Assembly (NCBI GenBank): GCA_009746045.1
Contig: RPFO01002311.1
Location: 52,090 to 116,089, forward strand
Length of the DNA stretch: 64,000 bases
Direction of reading: 5' to 3'
Origin: Mesostigma viride
Taxonomy: Eukaryota; Streptophyta; Mesostigmatophyceae; Mesostigmatales; Mesostigmataceae
Made by a program: the position numbers and the translations under genes. The notes beneath the pieces were generated by a model. It was not told the DNA's origin. It saw only the letters and a list, made by a program, of their open reading frames with translations, and made no database searches. Below, piece by piece: positions 58,949 to 64,000 of the stretch; position 1 is the first letter of the stretch; each line of letters opens with the position of its first letter.

Positions 58949-59039
58949 GGTTGTCCTTTAAGACTTTGAAAAGCCACCAATAACTTTGGCATCACCTGCA
59001 AAGCCCCGGCCTGGCAAGACGACCTTCTCACCCCTTGTC
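58949..59039 (-). repeat. Gene-flanking repeat R1, left arm
   Basis: Mirror copy of 59610-59700. It lies upstream of the minus-strand gene copy. Confidence 0.8.
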
Positions 59040-59505
59040 CCTGCTGCCACGTGTCACCACATGATTGGTTGGCTCATGAAACCCAGTTATCCCAAACGCA
59101 AAAAAGCCCCCTGCCTGCACCTCTTCGGGTGTTGACAGGGGGCGGATGACAGCATCAGGGTGCGTGCGCAGCCAGACAGGCCACTCTGGTGTCAAAGTTT
59201 GACATATCCTGGCCAAAAATAATATCTAAGACACCCAGTATAAAGAGTTTCTTTTCCCGAGCCTCCCGGTGTCCAGCCGTCCGACGGACGGGAGGACGCC
59301 CCGGGTGCCGCCCAAAAAAATGGATCCATTTTTTTGGGCGGCACCCGGGGCGTCCTCCCGTCCGTCGGACGGCTGGACACCGGGAGGCTCGGGAAAAGAA
59401 ACTCTTTATACTGGGTGTCTTAGATATTATTTTTGGCCAGGATATGTCAAACTTTGACACCAGAGTGGCCTGTCTGGCTGCGCACGCACCCTGATGCTGT
59501 CATCC

Positions 59506-59549
59506 GCCCCCTGTCAACACCCGAAGAGGTGCAGGCAGGGGGCTTTTTT
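59506..59549 (+). terminator. Hairpin followed by a T run (mirrored at 59100-59143)
   Basis: GCCCCCTG (59506-59513) pairs with CAGGGGGC (59536-59543), with an inner CACC/GGTG pairing, and six T follow. It looks like an intrinsic terminator or a transcript-end hairpin of the kind used by some giant viruses. No gene reads into it from the palindrome centre, so function is uncertain. Confidence 0.3.
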
Positions 59550-59609
59550 GCGTTTGGGATAACTGGGTTTCATGAGCCAACCAATCATGTGGTGACACGT
59601 GGCAGCAGG

Positions 59610-59700
59610 GACAAGGGGTGAGAAGGTCGTCTTGCCAGGCCGGGGCTTTGCAGGTGATGCCAAAGTTATTGGTGGCTTTTCAAAGTCTTAAAGGACAACC
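59610..59700 (+). repeat. Gene-flanking repeat R1, right arm
   Basis: This 90-bp block begins GACAAGGGGTGAGAAGG, contains GCCGGGGCTTTGCAGGTG and ends AAAGGACAACC. It is similar (by eye about 80 percent) to 60248-60336 in the same orientation. The two flank the 166-residue gene, one 30 bp before its start and one 18 bp after its stop. Confidence 0.82.
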
Positions 59701-59729
59701 ACATTTTTTATGTAACTCTGAGATGTGTC

Positions 59730-60230
59730 ATGATCAAGTGCGGCGCACCTACGAAAAGCGGCAAGAGGTGCAAGAACCGTGACCAAGGTGGAGGCTGTCA
59801 TCTGCACATCGGGAGAGGCTATCGGCACCGTGTCAGAGCGTCAGATTCGACACCGCGCACGTCGCGCAGGATAACGAGAGATCAATGCGATGTGGCATTT
59901 ATCATTAACCATCAGCGCAAGAAGTTAGAGACAAGGTACGAGAACCGCTGGAACGACTTCTTTGAAAGATGGAGCTGGGTCATCGGAGGCGATGCCATTC
60001 CTAATGTCAGCAACGACGCTGCACGTGCAAAATTTGAAAAATATGCCGCAGAGAACGATAAAATCGGAAGAAATTCTAACCAAGCCTCTTATGATAAAAG
60101 AAGGGCAGATATGGCAAAGGCGGCTGAGGAAATTGACAGAGACGAGACAAAGCAGCACATGTGGCTGGCCGAATGGGCTAGGCAGGAATGGGAGGATAAG
60201 GGTCGTATATACTACTCGGACTCAGACTAA
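59730..60230 (+). CDS. Cys/His-motif small protein, right-arm copy
   Basis: The product is 166 residues from an ATG. The N-terminus reads MIKCGAPTKSGKRCKN, then GGGCHLH, giving C-x9-C-x8-C-x-H. This Cys/His pattern is common in small proteins of phages and large DNA viruses and likely binds zinc. The middle (RKKLETRYENRWNDFFERW) and C-terminal half (AAEEIDRDETKQHMWLAEWA) are charged and probably helical, ending in an acidic YYSDSD. Its function is unknown. The base composition is lower in GC than the genes to its right. Confidence 0.74.
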   Translation: MIKCGAPTKSGKRCKNRDQGGGCHLHIGRGYRHRVRASDSTPRTSRRITRDQCDVAFIINHQRKKLETRYENRWNDFFERWSWVIGGDAIPNVSNDAARAKFEKYAAENDKIGRNSNQASYDKRRADMAKAAEEIDRDETKQHMWLAEWARQEWEDKGRIYYSDSD

Positions 60231-60247
60231 CAAACCGAGAGGTCACG

Positions 60248-60336
60248 GACAAGGGGTGGGAAGACTGTCTCGCCGGGCCGGGGCTTTGCAGGTGTGCCAG
60301 AATTATTGTAAAATTTCAAAGTCTGAAAGGGCAACG
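60248..60336 (+). repeat. Gene-flanking repeat R2, right arm
   Basis: It is similar to 59610-59700 in the same direction, beginning GACAAGGGGTGGGAAG. It ends 25 bp before the palindrome edge. Confidence 0.82.
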
Positions 60337-60416
60337 AGGGGTCGGTTTGCTAGGATCTAGGCAATAGGACTCGGTGTCTTTTCGGGTGGGTGGAGCACTT
60401 TCTCAGCACTGGCTAG

Positions 60417-60779
60417 GCTCCGCGAGGGCGACCCCCCGTGCTGGTTGACAGTTGGCAGCAGTTGGCAGCAGTGGGCAGGGGTGGCGGTCGTCAGCAAAAA
60501 GTGTGGTGCATTAGTGAGGCAGCTGTGCCGTTGAAACTGTCCAAGGACGACTCTATCGTTCGGTCCCGTAACTACTGCGGCATCGGCCGGGCGCCCCGCG
60601 GCAAGCAGTGGGGTAACGCCCGCACGTGCGCTCGTTTCGGTCAGGTGCGGCGTTTCGGGCTGTACCTGCTCCCGGCGTCTCTGCTCCAGAAGTACAGGGC
60701 GAGGGACGAGAAGATCCGCAAGGGGCTGTGCAGCCGGGCACGCCGGCAGCGCAAGAGTGAGGGCGCGGGGCGGGCTTGA
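60417..60779 (+). CDS. Open frame without ATG: Arg-rich protein, possibly truncated
   Basis: The frame opens at 60417 after a stop and runs to TGA at 60777-60779. It contains LKLSKDDSIVRSRNYCGIG, GKQWGNARTCARFGQVRR, FGLYLLPASLLQKYRA and an Arg/Lys-rich end. There is no ATG in frame; the first possible start is GTG at 60438. The palindrome edge is only 56 bp upstream, so the 5' part may have been lost there. Coding status is uncertain and the family unknown. Confidence 0.4.
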   Translation, partial: APRGRPPVLVDSWQQLAAVGRGGGRQQKVWCISEAAVPLKLSKDDSIVRSRNYCGIGRAPRGKQWGNARTCARFGQVRRFGLYLLPASLLQKYRARDEKIRKGLCSRARRQRKSEGAGRA

Positions 60780-61398
60780 GGGAGTGGATGCTGGCCGGGG
60801 GCCTTTTTGCCCGAGTGCCTATCCACCTTCCCTGGGCGACACGGGGTTCTCGCGGGCTGAAGGTCAAAAAAGGCCCTTTTTGCCTATCCACTGTCGCTGC
60901 CCGCCACACGCGTCTCGCAGGTCTGCGCTGGGGGCACCCGTCGAGACGGGGTTCTCGATGGCTCGTTGGATAGTCACTTTTGGATAGAGGCTTTTTTTCG
61001 ACCCCGTCTCCAAGTTTATTTCTGTGGAGGCATGCATGCGTGCATGTGTATGCTGTATACGCTAAGTCTTTTTTTTCCAATTTGCACTACCATAAAATAA
61101 ATTTCTTTTTCGAGTAAAAAAAACACCACTATCCAAAAGTGACTATCCACCGCCGCGTGTCGGCAATCGCGTGTCGGGACGTGCCCCGAATGGCACCCCT
61201 CGAGCGTGCATTCTCGGTGCCACTCGCTGGATAGTCAAAAACGGTCCAAATCGGCCTTCACCGGGCGGCGCGGGCGGGTGGGCGGACGAAGGTGGATAGT
61301 GGGTGGGGTGCAAACGGGTGCGGTGCCTATCCAAGCCGCGAGCCGCGAGTGGGAGGGGATGAACGCAAGGATTCGTTTATTGATGAATAAATAGACAT
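60780..61398. promoter_or_regulatory. Intergenic region with nine TATCCA/TGGATA motifs and a 21-bp inverted repeat
   Basis: TATCCA occurs at 60820, 60885, 61130, 61144 and 61328, and its complement at 60967, 60981, 61228 and 61293. The central four form the tips of a perfect 21-bp inverted repeat (60967-60987 and 61129-61149) around 141 bp of AT-rich DNA with several T and A runs. No gene is visible. A control region for divergent genes or a replication-related site is plausible. Confidence 0.55.
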
Positions 61399-61820
61399 TC
61401 AGCACCTGGCGAAGTTGTAGGTGAGCATCCTGGCCAGCCGGCAGCCGGCGCTCTTGCCCTTCTGCGTGAGCCCGGCGACGGGCGTGTGCCTGGCTATGAA
61501 GGACGTGACGCGCTTGCCGGCCCCGGAGACGGCGTCTCCCACGGGGTTGCGCGCGAGCCCGAACGCGTTGAGCGCGCCCCCGGCGAGCGAGAGGGGGTTG
61601 ACCGAGTCGATGACGGCGTGCTGCACGGCGCCGAGCGCCCCGTGGCCGTGCGAGGGGGGGCGGCGTGCTGCACGGGGGCCGACTCGACGGAGGGCGTTTC
61701 GTAGGCGGGCAGAGAGGTCGCGAGCGCGGATTCGCCTCGCAGGCGCAGCACGGCGAGGACGAGCAGCAGGAGCCAGGCGACGAAAAGCAGCCGCATGGCG
61801 GTTGTCACTATTATCGGCAT
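61399..61820 (-). CDS. Small membrane-anchored protein with a frame change at a C7 run
   Basis: The start at 61820 overlaps the end of the upstream F-box-like gene by 10 bp. The N-terminus MPIIVTTAMRLLFVAWLLLL is a signal anchor. After about 55 residues the frame meets seven C in a row (plus strand 61654-61660, G). The protein-like continuation (AVIDSVNPLSLAGGALNAFG, VTSFIARHTPVAGLTQKG, ..NFARC, stop 61399) is in another frame. Either a sequencing error, a slippage site or a mutation separates them; the unshifted frame runs on to 61494 with a low-complexity end. Function unknown. Confidence 0.5.
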
Positions 61821-62275
61821 GACAAATTAATTGTCGAGAGGCGCCGGCGGGGCGTGCTGTGGCAGCGCGGGCAGCCGTCGAAGCAGTAGGCCACGCCCTG
61901 CAGGCCCATGGCGGTCGACACGGCGACGGCGTGGTGCATGTTGCATGCGGCGAAATTCGACAGGTCGCGGCAGTCCAGCCGGTTGAGGATGTTCCCGAAG
62001 GCGCTCCACGGTATCAGGGCGAACAGCCCCATCTCGGGCGCGCCCACGAGGCCGTCGGGGCACTCGTCGTCGTCGGGACGCCACACCTCTTCTTCCTCCC
62101 GCGCGCTCGCTCTCCTGCGGACGGGCGAGGCCGGGGGCGAGGCCGGGGGCGAGGGCGAGGGCGAAAGCGAGAAAGCGAGCACGCGTCTGCCCCGCTTGCT
62201 CCTGCGGATGATCGACGGGAGCGCGAAAGTCAGCTTGCGCTTGGCCAGAGCCAGCGGAGAGGTCGGGCGAGCCAT
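61811..62275 (-). CDS. F-box-like protein
   Basis: From the ATG at 62275 the product has 154 residues. A basic N-terminus (ALAKRKLTFALPSIIRRSKR) and a Ser-Pro-rich stretch precede an acidic patch. Residues about 82-115 read MGLFALIPWSAFGNILNRLD, then CRDLSNFAACNMHHAV, with the Pro-Trp, Ile-Leu and Asp-Leu-Asn-x-Ala-x-x-Cys spacing of an F-box. The C-terminus has a CFDGCPRCH cluster. F-box proteins link Skp1-cullin ubiquitin ligases to targets, and several large algal and amoebal viruses encode such proteins. The gene is followed at once by the membrane protein, in an operon-like overlap. Confidence 0.58.
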   Translation of the reverse strand: MARPTSPLALAKRKLTFALPSIIRRSKRGRRVLAFSLSPSPSPPASPPASPVRRRASAREEEEVWRPDDDECPDGLVGAPEMGLFALIPWSAFGNILNRLDCRDLSNFAACNMHHAVAVSTAMGLQGVAYCFDGCPRCHSTPRRRLSTINLSCR

Positions 62276-62447
62276 GGCAGCGGGTAGGAATTCGCGATCG
62301 TCACGTGCACGCCCGGGACAGTCGTGCCCCTCGCCTTTAGCACGATTCCCCGCCCGCGCCACGTGTCGGCAGAAGAGGGGGGCGGTCGGCGCGGAGCGCG
62401 CGGGAGTTCCGGGGGCGGTCCGGTGCAGTCGAAAAGGAGTACCGGGC

Positions 62448-62510
62448 GTGCGAGGCAGCAGAAAGAAAGGGACGGGCGTGCGAGGCAGCAAAAAAAGGGA
62501 CGGGGCGAGC
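62448..62510. repeat. Tandem pair of about 29 bp upstream of the zinc-protein gene
   Basis: CGTGCGAGGCAGCA, then A/G-rich sequence and GGGACGGG occur twice in direct succession. They end just before the ATG at 62512, in the 236-bp gap between two divergent genes. Confidence 0.75.
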
Positions 62511-62511
62511 C

Positions 62512-63039
62512 ATGACGCGCCAGAAGGAGTGCGAGTGGGGGTTCCACCCGGGCAACAACACGCTCATGTACCTGACGCGAAACACGCGCGACGGCATCGC
62601 GTTCGCCGAACGGGCGCGCAGGGAGGGCGTGCTCGCCGGGAAGCTGCCCTCGGCCGAGCCGCCCCGCCTCATCTGCGGCTTCTGCGACGAGCTGCGGGAG
62701 GAGATCGACTTCGCGGTGTGCCCCGCGGAGGGCACCCGCAGCAACATGTGCCGGCGGTGCCTGTGGCACGAGGCGTCGGGAGGCTCGTTCCCTCCCGCTG
62801 GCGTCCGGACGTGCGAGGGCTGCGGCTCTAGCCTGCTGTCCATCTACTTCCCCGTCGATCGCGACTGGCGTCGCTCTCAGTGCGCGTACTGCGTGGACGC
62901 GCGGTTCGATCGTCCGTCCGCCGTCGGTCCGTCGCGCTGCGCGGACCCGGCGCTTTCTGCGCGGCTGGCCTGGGAGGGGGGGACCCCTCAGCCCAGTTGT
63001 AAATTAAGCACAAGTAAAAGTAACTACAAATCATTGTAA
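62512..63039 (+). CDS. CxxC zinc-binding protein
   Basis: The product is 175 residues from an ATG. Cys pairs appear in CGFCDE, NMCRRCLW, RTCEGCGSS and QCAYCVD, with another Cys at AVCP. This suggests two or more zinc ribbons, or a treble-clef fold for nucleic acid or protein binding. The first 50 residues (ECEWGFHPGNNTLMYL, GIAFAERARREGVLAGKLPS) resemble no family I know. The stop is 12 bp from that of the convergent next gene. Viral or host role unknown. Confidence 0.66.
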   Translation: MTRQKECEWGFHPGNNTLMYLTRNTRDGIAFAERARREGVLAGKLPSAEPPRLICGFCDELREEIDFAVCPAEGTRSNMCRRCLWHEASGGSFPPAGVRTCEGCGSSLLSIYFPVDRDWRRSQCAYCVDARFDRPSAVGPSRCADPALSARLAWEGGTPQPSCKLSTSKSNYKSL

Positions 63040-63051
63040 TTCAAAGGCCCT

Positions 63052-63786
63052 TTATTGTCTTCGTCTAGCGGCACTCGCGGACTTTTGTCGCGGCTTTCTT
63101 CTCCGCAAACGTCTCTGGGCCGCCGGGGCCGCGTGCCCGCCAGCCTGGTCTGGGTCGTCCCTCGACCTGCGCAGGTGTTCTCGCAGCACGGCGTTTGCGT
63201 CCGGCCGTAACACCGCCTCCCCTCGTTCTATATCATTAATCATTTCTCGCAACTGTTGGACCATCGCTTCGAACTGCGGCCGTTCCCGTTCTCGCTGTCT
63301 CCTTCTCTGCTCTCTTTGCCTCTCCAACTCCGCCATTTCTTCGTAAACGCGGGCGATTTCTTCCTCATCCCCATCCGCGATTCTGTCCCACTGGATCCAC
63401 CTAACCCGCTCCCGCTCCGCTCTATCCCGCTCGATTCTATCCCGGCGTGCCGCTCTGTCCCGCTCCATTCTATCCCGCTGTGCCGCTCTGTCCCGCTCGA
63501 TTCCATCCCGCTGTGCCGCCAACGCCCGCTCCTGCTCCGCTCTGTCGCGCTCAATTCTATCCAACCGTGCCGCCCACGCCCGCTCCCGCTCCGCTCTGTC
63601 TCGCTCCATTCTATCTAACCGTGCCGTCCTCGCGCGCTCCAACTCCTCTTGCCGCCGCGCTCTGTCCCGCGCGGCTCTCTCCAACGCGCCCAGCGGTCTC
63701 TGCTCTCTGTCCGCCCGCGTCGTGTGCAGACGACGGTACGATCCCGCGCCGACGCGTTTGTTCGTGCACCTGGTCCGCGCGCGCAT
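63052..63786 (-). CDS. Charged coiled-coil protein with RDRxERDR repeats
   Basis: From the ATG at 63786 there are 244 residues (the open frame continues to 63936 without a better start). The middle repeats RLDRMERDRAERERAWAA-like units of 12-18 residues six or seven times, made of Arg, Asp, Glu and Ala, and predicted helical. The C-terminal third (MVQQLREMINDIERGEAVLR) is less repetitive and ends in a basic tail. A 15-T run lies just upstream. The unit repeats are also visible in DNA as CGCTC(C/G)ATTCTATCC. Structural or DNA-binding roles are guesses. Confidence 0.6.
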   Translation of the reverse strand: MRARTRCTNKRVGAGSYRRLHTTRADREQRPLGALERAARDRARRQEELERARTARLDRMERDRAERERAWAARLDRIERDRAEQERALAAQRDGIERDRAAQRDRMERDRAARRDRIERDRAERERVRWIQWDRIADGDEEEIARVYEEMAELERQREQRRRQRERERPQFEAMVQQLREMINDIERGEAVLRPDANAVLREHLRRSRDDPDQAGGHAAPAAQRRLRRRKPRQKSASAARRRQ

Positions 63787-63921
63787 GCTCGCACGTACAG
63801 TGAACACAGAGTTTTTTTTTTTTTTTTTCGTTTGCGCGATTAAAGTAGATGACGAGATCCAGGTGTTGTGCGCAGACGGCGCGGGGCGAGGTGTTCGCGG
63901 GGGTGCGCGGGGGGATCTAGG

Positions 63922-64000
63922 ATGTGCACCCAGCACGGGACGAGGGCCAGCAAGGCGGAACGTATCAGGGAATACAGGGCCCGTAGAAAGGCGCTCATGG
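63922..64000 (+). CDS. Start of a gene cut by the window end
   Basis: An ATG at 63922 opens a frame to the last base: MCTQHGTRASKAERIREYRA and onward, rich in Arg. It is preceded by GGGGATCTAG, which resembles the palindrome edge (GGATCTAGG at 60353-60361). Too little is visible to name it. Confidence 0.35.
   Translation, partial: MCTQHGTRASKAERIREYRARRKALM

Larger units (their letters stand above)
58288..60361. repeat. 2074-bp perfect palindrome (two 1037-bp arms, no spacer)
   Basis: The axis lies between 59324 and 59325 in AAAAAAATGGATCCATTT. Every open frame in one arm has an identical partner in the other with coordinates summing to 118649, so no indel or coding change separates the arms. 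Outside the arms the flanks differ at once: algal hydrolase gene on the left, virus-like DNA on the right. Head-to-head junctions of inverted terminal repeats, as in poxvirus-like or chlorovirus-like genomes with hairpin ends, look like this. Confidence 0.93.
58288..64000. mobile_element. Virus-like insertion (palindromic terminus plus compact gene cluster)
   Basis: Starting at 58288 there is a perfect palindrome, then compact DNA with short intergenic gaps, overlapping same-strand genes, no evident introns and proteins typical in kind of large eukaryotic dsDNA viruses (F-box-like, CxxC zinc proteins, a small Cys/His motif protein, low-complexity charged proteins). No hallmark gene such as capsid, polymerase or packaging ATPase is in view; the region runs off the window. 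Classification as viral is inference. Alternatives are a large transposon or host DNA with unusual gene density. Confidence 0.5.

Noticed and set aside
59155-59494. Two 101-codon frames crossing the palindrome axis
   Set aside because: They are the same sequence read from both strands because of the palindrome. They have no recognisable domain and overlap completely.
58289-60360. 132-codon frames antisense or out of phase to the Cys/His gene in both arms
   Set aside because: They overlap the better-supported 166-codon gene and have no recognisable features.
61421-62831. Long plus-strand frames (133 and 307 codons) across the F-box-like and membrane-protein genes
   Set aside because: High-GC shadow frames; composition is Arg/Ala/Gly-rich and the opposite strand carries the plausible domains.

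Overview
The window looks like nuclear DNA of a green alga. Its genes are split by GT-AG introns, its secreted proteins carry long Pro/Ser-Pro linkers, one gene has plant-type phytocyanin domains, and the spaces between genes are full of non-LTR retrotransposon debris and very long simple repeats. I cannot name the species. All calls come from reading the sequence; no database was searched.

Host genes. Three paralogues of one secreted multidomain family dominate. Gene 1 (661-7492, +) joins a signal-peptide exon, four phytocyanin (blue-copper) domains, a large domain of the bacterial type that carries a PPDT..AVGP motif, and a small Cys-rich C-terminal exon. Gene 2 (22601-30969, -) has two different Cys-rich repeats, a Pro-rich linker and another Cys-rich domain in front of the same last three exons. 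Gene 3 (50248-55896, -) is a paralogue of gene 2 with no visible 5' exon. Exon phases fit exactly in genes 1 and 2, giving 1045 and 1026 codons. A two-exon multi-pass membrane protein lies at 10933-14457 (-), a decayed leucine-rich-repeat gene at about 34.6-37.1 kb, and a dienelactone-hydrolase-like gene at 57631-58287 (-) that is cut at its 5' side.

Repeats. At least two non-LTR lineages (A and B) are present as 5'-truncated, frameshifted reverse-transcriptase copies, together with elements that carry only an ORF1-like gene. Most 3' ends carry one of two small hairpins followed by a short A/T-rich tandem tail. Tetranucleotide arrays reach 2 kb and pass from one repeat word to the next. A 5.3 kb block holding most of gene 2 recurs almost unchanged in gene 3. 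Several small inverted-repeat elements and an intronic group of hairpins with a shared loop are also present.

Right end. From 58288 the character changes. A 2074-bp palindrome with no spacer (58288-60361) carries the same 166-codon gene in both arms. It abuts the cut hydrolase gene on the left. On the right is compact, mostly intronless DNA with overlapping or tightly spaced genes: a short membrane protein, an F-box-like protein, a CxxC zinc protein and a charged-repeat protein. This resembles DNA of a large eukaryotic dsDNA virus joined to the algal chromosome through an inverted-repeat terminus. It is the most unusual part of the window, though an assembly artefact must be excluded.
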